Translations under genes and position numbers: made by a program
The notes under the pieces: generated by a model
The model's database searches: none
Seen by the model: only the letters and a program-made list of their open reading frames with translations
What the model was told of the DNA's origin: nothing
Assembly (NCBI GenBank): GCA_051880395.1
Contig: JBJENW010000384.1
Coordinates: forward strand, 1-5,450
Direction of reading: 5' to 3'
Source of the DNA: JBJENW01 sp051880395
GTDB taxonomy: Bacteria > Bacillota > Clostridia > Lachnospirales > Lachnospiraceae
DNA: 5,450 nucleotides
Shown: in pieces, positions 1 to 5,263 of the stretch
Layout of the letters: every line of letters starts with the position of its first letter
How positions within the stretch are numbered: the first letter of the stretch is position 1

Positions 1-19
1 CATAATCAAAAAAACGCAT
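1..19 (-). CDS. Probable 5' end of a further gene, cut by the window edge
   Basis: An ATG at 19-17 opens a frame reading M-R-F-F-D-Y before the window ends. It lies 18 bases after the TAG stop of the TPR-like gene and is preceded by a purine-rich stretch (AGAAGGTAGGTG) that can serve as a ribosome binding site with about 5 bases of spacing. The same strand and short gap suggest it is the next gene of the same operon. Only six codons are visible, so no function can be given, and the start itself is an inference from spacing and the binding site. Confidence 0.4.
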
Positions 20-37
20 CTATACACCTACCTTCTA

Positions 38-730
38 CTAATTGAAAGGCAATTCGTCATCCTCGTCAAAATCAGGATTCAGGAAATATTCCTCCACGTA
101 ATCATCATACTTCTTAATTGCCTTATCTACCTCTTCTTTCTCCTTTTTCTTCCCCAGTGCTCCATATAATTTTGAAGCCGCAATAAACATGCTCTCATTT
201 TCATCAAAGCACTTTGATTTATCCATAATAAATCTGTCTACCAGTGTTTCAGCCTTATCGTATTCTTTTGTGTCTATAAATGCATATACTCCTGCCGTTG
301 CCGCCACGACATTCTCAGGTTCCTTTCGCATCCATTTTTCACAGAATTCTACAGCCTCTTTTGTTTTTCCTAATTCACGAAGTACAGTAGCTTTTCTAAA
401 TTTAATATCTGAACCAGAATATTCTGGCCAGCCAAACAATTCAAGCAAATCATTACACATCGTTAAGAGTGTTTCATATTCTTCTCGCATATCAATTTCA
501 TCAAGACAATCTTCCAACCACCCCTGGATATCAAATGCATAATCCGTAGCATCGTCTATCATCTCTAATTCCGATGCGAATCCCGGAATATTCTTTCGTT
601 CTTCAATAATAATCTCTTTCAGCAGTTCAAATGCCTTCAACCAACAGCTACTGTCTTTTTCAGCTCCAATCATGTTCAGATAACATTTTTCTGTAAGTTT
701 ATCAAATTGTTTCCATTTCTTATTCTGCAT
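38..730 (-). CDS. Acidic TPR-like (tetratricopeptide repeat) protein
   Basis: A 230-residue protein with no signal peptide or membrane segment, so cytoplasmic. It is almost entirely helical in appearance. TPR-like helix pairs can be read at about residues 109-137 (including LRELGKTKEAVEFCEKWM), 142-170 (AGVYAFIDTKEYDKAETLVD) and 176-205. The A/G-x-x-Y/F and D/E-K-A spacing is characteristic of TPRs. Residues 1-105 are helical but less repeat-like, and the C-terminus ends in an acidic tail (FDEDDELPFN). Such proteins usually act as protein-binding scaffolds; the partner cannot be told from sequence. The start at 730 is supported by AAGGAG eight bases upstream. It lies 363 bases downstream of rloB with only a gene remnant and no clear terminator between, so it might be read through from rloAB. 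It could be an accessory factor for that system or simply an unrelated cargo gene; I do not recognise a named family. Confidence 0.85.
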   Translation of the reverse strand: MQNKKWKQFDKLTEKCYLNMIGAEKDSSCWLKAFELLKEIIIEERKNIPGFASELEMIDDATDYAFDIQGWLEDCLDEIDMREEYETLLTMCNDLLELFGWPEYSGSDIKFRKATVLRELGKTKEAVEFCEKWMRKEPENVVAATAGVYAFIDTKEYDKAETLVDRFIMDKSKCFDENESMFIAASKLYGALGKKKEKEEVDKAIKKYDDYVEEYFLNPDFDEDDELPFN

Positions 731-837
731 ATCCCTATCTCCTTGTATTTTACAATGTTTTAATCAGCGTACCGCTTTTCTTTGCGCTCATATAAACGTC
801 TTTAAACTGTTCTGCCATATTTTTCCCAATTACAATG

Positions 838-1064
838 TTATATGGTCGGCTTTTTATCGACTTCTATCGGCTTTTTATCGGCTTTTTCCTCAGAACGATA
901 AAAACAAACAACAATTCTGGCTATTTTGGGATTTCTTCGAACCGGACGTTCTACTCGTCTATATGATTCCGTGCTTCTAATCCTTCTGGGAATGTACCTG
1001 GGTTATAGATTGCAACACAATCTTTATAAATTGCCACTTCATTACTTTCTCCAGAAAAGTAATC
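838..1064 (-). pseudogene. Remnant of an AlbA_2/RecG-like ATP-binding transcriptional regulator
   Basis: Two overlapping frames preserve pieces of one protein. Frame one (1064-951) begins D-Y-F-S-G and contains NEVAIYKDCVAIYNPGTFPE, then stops at TAG. Frame two (954-838) continues as VERPVRRNPKIA, then IVVCFYRSEEKADKKP, and stops at TAA. This is the order seen near the C-terminus of proteins with an AlbA_2 'putative DNA-binding' domain followed by a GHKL-like ATPase domain, often annotated as RecG-like helicases. The match to that family is from memory. The join between the frames is consistent with loss of one base around 951-957. The step from NPKIA straight to VVCFYR implies an internal loss of some 40 codons (inferred from the usual family spacing). 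Homology ends abruptly at 1064, about 30 bases below the rloB stop. The product is surely non-functional. A different out-of-frame open stretch (ending at 750) follows but was not recognised. Confidence 0.72.
846..880 (-). repeat. Short 21-base-period direct repeat encoding a DKKP repeat
   Basis: The 14-mer TCGGCTTTTTATCG occurs at 846-859 and again at 867-880 on the plus strand, a 21-base period. A third partial copy (TCGGCTTTTT) sits at 878-887. On the minus strand it encodes the tandem DKKP-containing heptads at the end of the decayed regulator. Repeats of this kind are a familiar low-complexity tail in that family, so it is most simply a coding repeat rather than a regulatory one. Confidence 0.6.
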
Positions 1065-1093
1065 CTTTCATTAATTTTTCTATTGTACGGATT

Positions 1094-1738
1094 CTACTTT
1101 ATTTTTCTCTTAATTTCTCCCACTAACTCATGCACCGTCGTACACGGACACATTTCTGATGGTTTCTTCTTACCTTCTCTTTCACACTGTTCCAATTTTT
1201 GTTGTGCCATCTGAATCGCTTTTTCTTCATCGCCAGCCATACAAAGTTTTCCGTACATCTTTTCGTCTGCTTTGGAATACTTCTGTCCAGTTTTGATTTC
1301 GTACACTCGACCAAAATCTGAACAACAAGTCCAAGACTCTTGAATTGCCGGCATGGAGCCGAAGTATGCATACATCCATATTTCAAAACAAGGATTGGAC
1401 CATCCCACATGTATGTCTTTACTCACCGCTTCTGCTATAATCTCATCGAATCCCTGTACCTGATCTCTATCAAAAACAATCCATGGAATACGATATTGTG
1501 CATCATAAGCAGTCAGTTCCAAACATTTATCAATCATAGCTCTAGTTTTAGTCTCTACAACCTTAATAACAAGTTTCTTTCTAATATCTTCCGGCAATGC
1601 CTGATGAAACCCCGTAAAGAAACAACGCTCTGTAGCTTCTGTATCAGTCACAATCAAATAATAACCTAATTCCGGTCTTTTGAATTGTTTTCTCTGCTCT
1701 CTTGTTTTTCTATTACCAGTTCTATCTTTTTTCGCCAT
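1094..1738 (-). CDS. rloB: RloB-family TOPRIM-like protein, second gene of an RloAB (AbiL-like) defence pair
   Basis: A 214-residue cytoplasmic protein with the layout of the RloB family (TOPRIM-like nuclease/effector fold). The N-terminus is very basic (residues 2-21). The first beta strand and motif read YYLIVTDTEATE (26-37), the acidic metal-binding motif is WIVFDRDQV (86-94, D90 and D92), and the RloB hallmark SNPCFEIW lies at 114-121. The C-terminal part has a Cys-rich patch (PSEMCPCTTVHELV, 193-206). In motif I the usual E-G of TOPRIM proteins is D32-T33, while E37 is kept. The ATG at 1738 is preferred over an upstream TTG (1744): GGAGG lies seven bases before the ATG but almost touches the TTG. 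The ATG follows the rloA TGA by two bases, so translation is likely coupled. By family knowledge the pair with an RloA ATPase acts in phage defence; the target of this protein is unknown. Confidence 0.9.
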   Translation of the reverse strand: MAKKDRTGNRKTREQRKQFKRPELGYYLIVTDTEATERCFFTGFHQALPEDIRKKLVIKVVETKTRAMIDKCLELTAYDAQYRIPWIVFDRDQVQGFDEIIAEAVSKDIHVGWSNPCFEIWMYAYFGSMPAIQESWTCCSDFGRVYEIKTGQKYSKADEKMYGKLCMAGDEEKAIQMAQQKLEQCEREGKKKPSEMCPCTTVHELVGEIKRKIK

Positions 1739-1740
1739 AC

Positions 1741-3054
1741 TCAATCCTCCTCTTTTCGAGGTGACAAGCCAGTTCCTTCGGTCACTTGTATAAGTGAATC
1801 CTTAAATATATCTAAAGCTTTAAGCATAGGAATTGCACCATACTTTCCTAATAAATAATTCTTCTCATAGCTTTCATCCTTACGAATACGAGAGCCATCC
1901 TCATCCACAAAGTCTGCCAAAGAGTACAGCGTTGAAATACCTCTATCATCCTTTTGCACAAACCAAATTTCATCACGACGCAACAACTGATTTGACAACT
2001 GCCATGTATCGTGAGTTGTAAACACAAGTTGTGCATGATTTGTATTGATTTCCGGATTTAAAAATGTAAGTAAAAAGTTCCTTACAAGTAATGGATGCAA
2101 ACGAGCATTTAATTCATCAATAAAAAATACACTTCCCTTTTCCAACACATCCTGCAATTCTGGATATAATGCAAACATCTTCAATGTACCAGCAGACTCA
2201 AGGCCTAAAGGTATTTCTGCCATTTCATCTGAATCAATCTTCTTATGAAGTGCGTTGATTTTATAACTCTCTTCCTTTACGTCTCCATCATGAGGAATCT
2301 TTTCAATTTTAAAATCCTTAATATGATTATCAAAAGATGCTAAATATTCTATAACTTTTTGCTGAATTCCCTTATCTTCTACGAATCCTTTTGGCAATCT
2401 ACGAGACATAAAGAAATTAGTAAAAGGATCTCCGAAATCAGCAAATTCATTTGCGAGAAACCAATCTCTGATTGCCTTGCACTTGCCAATTTTTAGTTTT
2501 GCCCCCAAAGAGATAATAAGCACCTGCTTTTCAAGTGCAATCTGAATATTATCCCTACTGCGCTTCGGAAATCCAGACAAATCCAATTCAGCATCAGAAG
2601 TTCCACGATAGAAAATCGTACTATATTTTCTGGCAGTTTTAGCTTTAGAATTTAACCACTCTTCAGTTACCCCTTCCTTATCAATGCAAAAACCATAATT
2701 ATATGTTTTCTCTGACTTATCTCCGGGTAATGTAAAATACACTTCGAAGCTGGATTCTGCATCAGCAGATGTTGAATCAAACAAGAATGGAGTTGGTCTG
2801 AATTCTTCAAACTTCTCATCTTCGTCACCATACTTAAATGAATCTGCAACATAATCAGACATATATTCAAACGCATTATATATATTAGACTTTCCACTAG
2901 CGTTCGCTCCATAGATAGCAGCAACTGGTAAAACCTTTTCACTTCCAATAGTTACTACTCTATCCACAAACTCTGTCATCTTTGCTGCAGACAAATCCAA
3001 AGTAGCTTCTTCTCTAAACGATTTGAAATTTTTAAAATTAAATTGTATTAACAT
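1741..3054 (-). CDS. rloA: RloA-family AAA/ABC-type ATPase, first gene of an RloAB (AbiL-like) defence pair
   Basis: A 437-residue soluble ATPase related to the COG1106 / AAA_15 group (SMC- and ABC-like head). The N-terminus MLIQFNFKNFKSF is the classic first strand of the family. Walker A is GANASGKS (49-56), the ABC-signature-like LESAGT is at 285-290, Walker B VFFIDE at 309-314 with the following LNARLHP as D-loop, and the H-loop TTHD at 346-349. A GKYGAIP motif (403-409) near the C-terminus is typical of RloA. All catalytic motifs are intact. An in-frame GTG at 3192 would add 46 residues but is rejected: it lies in the preceding terminator, has no ribosome binding site, and the likely promoter sits inside the extension. 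The ATG at 3054 has GAGG eight bases upstream. By analogy with AbiL, PARIS and OLD systems the ATPase probably senses phage or controls the RloB effector; this is inference. Confidence 0.93.
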   Translation of the reverse strand: MLIQFNFKNFKSFREEATLDLSAAKMTEFVDRVVTIGSEKVLPVAAIYGANASGKSNIYNAFEYMSDYVADSFKYGDEDEKFEEFRPTPFLFDSTSADAESSFEVYFTLPGDKSEKTYNYGFCIDKEGVTEEWLNSKAKTARKYSTIFYRGTSDAELDLSGFPKRSRDNIQIALEKQVLIISLGAKLKIGKCKAIRDWFLANEFADFGDPFTNFFMSRRLPKGFVEDKGIQQKVIEYLASFDNHIKDFKIEKIPHDGDVKEESYKINALHKKIDSDEMAEIPLGLESAGTLKMFALYPELQDVLEKGSVFFIDELNARLHPLLVRNFLLTFLNPEINTNHAQLVFTTHDTWQLSNQLLRRDEIWFVQKDDRGISTLYSLADFVDEDGSRIRKDESYEKNYLLGKYGAIPMLKALDIFKDSLIQVTEGTGLSPRKEED

Positions 3055-3085
3055 TTTTTCTACCTCATCTTCTTTTCTACTCTCT

Positions 3086-3113
3086 AGTATATCCAGTTTT
3101 TTCAAAAAATCAA
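3086..3113 (-). promoter_or_regulatory. Sigma-A-type promoter for rloAB
   Basis: On the minus strand TTGATT (3113-3108) and TATACT (3091-3086) are separated by 16 bases. These match the -35 and -10 consensus at four and five of six positions. Transcription would start near 3079, about 25 bases before the rloA ATG, leaving room for the GAGG ribosome binding site. The site lies just after the tnpW terminator, which suggests rloAB is transcribed independently. No operator-like palindrome was seen around it. Confidence 0.6.
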
Positions 3114-3177
3114 CCATGTAATGTGATTTTTTCTCATTTAAGTGTATTTTATCTAAGATTTCCGTATATATTAAGGT

Positions 3178-3211
3178 AAAAAAAGATTCCACGCACTATT
3201 TACGCAGAATC
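3178..3211 (-). terminator. Intrinsic terminator overlapping the tnpW stop codon
   Basis: Reading the minus strand, GATTCTGCGTA (3211-3201) can pair with TGCGTGGAATC (3195-3185) through an 11-pair stem. The outer five and several inner pairs are Watson-Crick, and three are G-U. The loop is AATAG, and seven T residues (3184-3178) follow immediately. The tnpW TAA lies inside the hairpin. This is a standard compact terminator and separates tnpW from rloA. Confidence 0.65.
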
Positions 3212-3376
3212 CCCCTTCTCACATTCCATTTCCCGGTCAACCTGATCCGCCGCAGCCTGAATCGCTTTTTCTACCTTTTCTGAATTGGCATCTATTAAAA
3301 TTTTTAGTATGTAATCGGCGGTTGCTGCCGCTGAGTTCGGATTATGAATTCTATAATTTAGTTTTCTTTTCTGCAT
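3200..3376 (-). CDS. tnpW: TnpW-family small transposon-associated protein
   Basis: A 58-residue protein. The N-terminal half, MQKRKLNYRIHNPN followed by ATADYILKILIDAN (18-31), matches what I remember of the TnpW family (PF14202), named from the Tn4451-type serine-recombinase elements and scattered through Clostridia mobile elements. The rest is a helical, acidic tail (EKVEKAIQAAADQVDREME). No function is established to my knowledge. The start at 3376 is preceded by an almost perfect GGAGGAGGTG ribosome binding site about 11 bases upstream, slightly further than usual, with a small GGAGCTCC palindrome between. It has its own terminator and no recombinase, relaxase or other transposon gene beside it, so it is likely an orphan left from a mobile element or one with the remainder outside the window. 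Confidence 0.8.
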   Translation of the reverse strand: MQKRKLNYRIHNPNSAAATADYILKILIDANSEKVEKAIQAAADQVDREMECEKGDSA

Positions 3377-3547
3377 AGCGGAGCTCCCACCTCCTCCCTG
3401 CGGTTTTCTCTTTGTCCATAACTATGAGAAAATTTATAGAAATAGTCCAAAAACATCCCTATATATATCCACACCTTGAGGAAGTTTTATACAACATTTT
3501 CTGATTGAATTTCCAAATTCACAATTAACTCATTAAACACTTTACCG
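3377..3547. other. Intergenic leader upstream of tnpW without recognisable genes
   Basis: Very AT-rich. Apart from the tnpW ribosome binding site at its lower end I see no convincing feature. Several TATA-like stretches (for example TATATATA near 3461-3468, and a minus-strand TATAAA near 3434-3439) lack a well-spaced -35 partner, so no tnpW promoter could be assigned. Confidence 0.5.
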
Positions 3548-3595
3548 AAAACAAAAACCTCTGTATCCATCAACTTTCAATAGATACAAAGGTTT
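3548..3595 (-). terminator. Intrinsic terminator downstream of the 37-codon ORF
   Basis: On the minus strand AAACCTTTGTATC (3595-3583) pairs with GATACAGAGGTTT (3567-3555) along 13 positions. The only non-standard pair is one G-U, and that wobble exists only in the minus-strand RNA. The loop is 15 bases. A T-rich tract, TT-G-TTTT (3554-3548), follows directly. The hairpin starts 32 bases after the stop codon of the small ORF at 3628, so it most simply terminates that transcript, or read-through from the sigma operon. Confidence 0.65.
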
Positions 3596-3627
3596 CAACA
3601 ATTTCAAATATTTAATTTCCTTATTTT

Positions 3628-3741
3628 CTAAAGCAAGATACGCCTATGTATTACAAAAACTCCATTCCATGGAATTTCAGCATACATTTTTTCGGCATAC
3701 TTGATGGGGATTTCGATTCCCCATACCCTCGATTTTAGCAT
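3628..3741 (-). CDS. Candidate small protein of 37 residues, unrecognised
   Basis: An ATG at 3741 opens a 37-codon frame ending in TAG. The product reads MLKSRVWGIEIPIKYAEK followed by MYAEIPWNGVFVIHRRILL: a mixed charged and hydrophobic peptide, with no convincing membrane helix. AGGAG nine bases upstream is a good ribosome binding site. An in-frame TAG five codons before the ATG shows the frame is not the tail of a longer upstream ORF. An intrinsic terminator follows 32 bases after the stop, and a short palindrome lies upstream of the binding site, so it has the layout of a complete small gene. It could instead be the 5' stump of a larger gene truncated by insertion of the neighbouring mobile element. 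I do not recognise the family. Two plus-strand palindromes (3664-3675 and 3704-3724) are explained by its codons. Confidence 0.45.
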   Translation of the reverse strand: MLKSRVWGIEIPIKYAEKMYAEIPWNGVFVIHRRILL

Positions 3742-3754
3742 TCCTCTTCTCTCC

Positions 3755-3768
3755 TAATCAAATGATTA
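3755..3768. promoter_or_regulatory. Palindrome in the leader of the small ORF
   Basis: TAATCA-AA-TGATTA is a perfect six-base inverted repeat with a two-base spacer, ending about three bases before the AGGAG ribosome binding site of the 37-codon ORF. It could be a regulator-binding site, but in AT-rich DNA a match of this size can arise by chance. An upstream minus-strand TATTAT/TATACT (3809-3801) might be a -10 element, but it has no acceptable -35. Confidence 0.25.
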
Positions 3769-3850
3769 TTTCTCTGCCTAACTGTCGCCTTATGTTCAAT
3801 AGTATAATACGTAATCTCTACTGCCCTTTTTCGCTATAACTTTTATCGGT

Positions 3851-3875
3851 AACAAAAATCAAGAATCAGATTTTT
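3851..3875 (-). terminator. Weak AT-rich hairpin after the anti-sigma gene
   Basis: On the minus strand AAAAATC (3875-3869) and GATTTTT (3860-3854) can pair around an eight-base loop, with the T run continuing as GTT. It lies 24 bases after the anti-sigma stop, where an operon terminator would be expected. The stem has only one G-C pair, so termination would be weak. Confidence 0.35.
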
Positions 3876-3898
3876 TAATCTTTTCGATATTCTCCATC

Positions 3899-4612
3899 TT
3901 ATTTCAGCTGCTTAACCACAGTCTCCGTACGCAGGTCATTTACCGTAATCACTATTGTTTTATCCCCGTATTCTACTGCCAGCTTCTCATCTCCTTTTAG
4001 CCTTACGATTTCATCAGATGGATCGACGCACAACACCGTATCTTCATCTATAAATACATAGTTAAGGTAAAATGCTTTCTGTCGCATCTTATTCACCATG
4101 TTCACCTGATAATCCATTCGGTTCTTCAGTGGATTCACATGGTAATTTACTAACAGAAGTTTCTCTTCCAACCCGTCTACAGATGGCTCCGATACCCCAA
4201 ATCCTCCTCCAATATATATGTTATCTTTTTGAGGTACAAATCCGATTCTTACCACTCCGTCTACATTTTCATAAGTTATCTCCACATCGCTTGATAAAGT
4301 ACTTACTCCAACGCAGAAATAAGCTTCATACACCCCACACAGAACACCCACAATAAACATAGCTATGATAACTGCATAAAGCATTTTTCTTCTCAGCTTC
4401 TTAAACGCCCTGATTTCCGCCTTTGCCTGTACTTTATTTATCTCCGTGTATTTCCCTGATGTAAGCTCTGATTTCATTACCTCCAGATACTCTCGACATT
4501 CTGCACATTTTTCCAAATGCTCCTCAATCATGTGATTGCTCTCATCGCTTGTCAGACCGTCGATGTAACTTGGGAACAAATCTTTAATAATTCCACATTC
4601 TATCATATTCAT
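3899..4612 (-). CDS. Membrane-anchored zinc-finger (ZAS / zf-HC2) anti-sigma factor
   Basis: About 237 residues. Numbered from the GTG at 4615, C7 with H33-x3-C37-x2-C40 (HLEKCAEC) forms the zinc-binding anti-sigma (ZAS) domain that holds an ECF sigma factor inactive. A basic stretch (61-78) precedes one membrane helix at about 79-98 (LYAVIIAMFIVGVLCGVYEA). The remaining 140 residues, rich in beta-strand-like segments, would lie outside the cell and presumably sense the signal; I do not recognise that domain. The gene overlaps the sigma gene stop as TGATG, implying translational coupling. Start choice is uncertain: GTG 4615, ATG 4612 and ATG 4606 are all in frame. The last has the best-spaced AAAGGG (eight bases), while 4612 fits stop-start coupling and is used here. 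Release of the sigma factor by proteolysis or a conformational change is family knowledge, not visible here. Confidence 0.88.
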   Translation of the reverse strand: MNMIECGIIKDLFPSYIDGLTSDESNHMIEEHLEKCAECREYLEVMKSELTSGKYTEINKVQAKAEIRAFKKLRRKMLYAVIIAMFIVGVLCGVYEAYFCVGVSTLSSDVEITYENVDGVVRIGFVPQKDNIYIGGGFGVSEPSVDGLEEKLLLVNYHVNPLKNRMDYQVNMVNKMRQKAFYLNYVFIDEDTVLCVDPSDEIVRLKGDEKLAVEYGDKTIVITVNDLRTETVVKQLK

Positions 4613-5085
4613 CACCCTTTCATAATTTTCTGTTTTGCCCTGTAAAATGTTACTCTCGCCCAGTTTTCACTCTTTCCGAATATCTCCCCGATCTCCCGGA
4701 AGGAAAATGCTCCTGTCACCCTAAGAAGCACGACCTCCTTCGCTGTTTCATCCAAAACATGTACCTTTCGGAACAGCTCCATTTTTTCTTCCCGGATACA
4801 GACCTCCTCATCCGGCAACTTTTTATCAGATATCAGGTTGTCATCTAAAAGTTTTGTACCTTTCCTCTTTCTTCTCTCCTGTTCCCGGTACCAAAGGTGC
4901 TTCGCAATCTGGCACAGCCATGTTGATACTTTGCAGGTTCCATCATATTTGTTTGCACAACGTACTGCCTGATAAAAGGTTTCCTGTGTAAGCTCCTCTG
5001 CCGTTTCGTCATCATAGCACAAAGACTTCAGGAAGCAGTATACCATCCTCGCATGCTCCTTGTATGCTGCATCCAAATTTAACAT
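4612..5085 (-). CDS. ECF-subfamily RNA polymerase sigma factor
   Basis: A 157-residue protein, the usual length for an extracytoplasmic-function sigma factor. Region 2 spans about residues 5-73, with DDETAEELTQETFYQAVR (25-42) as the core-binding/-10 helix and STWLCQIAKHLWYREQER (54-71) as regions 2.3-2.4. A short variable linker (74-98) leads to region 4 (about 99-154), with the -35 recognition helix-turn-helix FSFREIGEIFGKSENWAR (127-144) and VTFYRAKQKI. There is no C-terminal SnoaL-type extension. The ATG at 5085 has GAGGTGAGGA just upstream. It would direct RNA polymerase to stress or surface-response promoters when freed from the adjacent anti-sigma factor, and such pairs usually activate their own promoter. 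The regulon and signal cannot be inferred from this window. Confidence 0.93.
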   Translation of the reverse strand: MLNLDAAYKEHARMVYCFLKSLCYDDETAEELTQETFYQAVRCANKYDGTCKVSTWLCQIAKHLWYREQERRKRKGTKLLDDNLISDKKLPDEEVCIREEKMELFRKVHVLDETAKEVVLLRVTGAFSFREIGEIFGKSENWARVTFYRAKQKIMKG

Positions 5086-5126
5086 TTCCTCACCTCGCTT
5101 TGCTGTGTGTCGTTTATTCTGTGAAC

Positions 5127-5165
5127 GATATATCTGTATATCCTAAAAATGAAATTTTTGTTACA
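5127..5165 (-). promoter_or_regulatory. Possible ECF-type autoregulated promoter with a palindrome upstream of the sigma gene
   Basis: On the minus strand TGTAAC (5165-5160) lies 17 bases before GATATA (5142-5137), with a T-run in the spacer. TGTAAC is a -35 form known for several Firmicutes ECF sigma factors, but the downstream element lacks the usual CGT core. The same place holds a perfect inverted repeat GATATA-TCTG-TATATC (5127-5142). The position, about 40-80 bases before the sigma ATG, fits a promoter or operator; the assignment is tentative. Confidence 0.3.
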
Positions 5166-5207
5166 GAAAATCAACAAATAAATAATACCTTATTACAATA
5201 TCAGCAT

Positions 5208-5263
5208 AATAAGATAAGATGTTCTTCTAAAACCATAGTAATAGAGAACATCTTATTCTTATT
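5208..5263. terminator. Long stem-loop, probable terminator or boundary hairpin
   Basis: AATAAGATAAGATGTTCT (5208-5225) pairs with AGAACATCTTATTCTTATT (5245-5263). The inner 12 pairs are perfect, and six more follow after a one-base bulge. The loop is 19 bases. In plus orientation the stem runs into a T-rich tract (to about 5273). In minus orientation the flank is not T-rich. It might end a transcript coming from either side; the direction is not settled. The stem is AT-rich but unusually long. Confidence 0.5.

Noticed and set aside
926..1126. Plus-strand 66-codon ORF between rloB and the TPR gene
   Set aside because: It is antisense to the regulator remnant, whose family-like motifs read on the minus strand, and it overlaps the rloB 3' end. 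It also lacks a ribosome binding site.
3487..3570. 27-codon minus-strand ORF beginning MDTEVFVFGK
   Set aside because: Its start lies within the terminator region, there is no ribosome binding site, and its first codons are the descending arm and T tract of the terminator.
3664..3675. Perfect 12-base palindrome ATTCCATGGAAT
   Set aside because: It encodes I-P-W-N within the small ORF. No second copy or promoter context was seen to support an operator.
3704..3724. ATGGGGA/TCCCCAT inverted repeat around TTTCGAT, resembling a tRNA T-arm
   Set aside because: The TTCGA motif is shifted by one base from tRNA geometry, no acceptor or anticodon arms or CCA end can be drawn, and the repeat is explained by codons of the 37-residue ORF.
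3803..3808. Perfect TATAAT on the plus strand
   Set aside because: There is no -35 element at 16-18 bases and no plus-strand gene downstream. It is expected by chance in AT-rich DNA.
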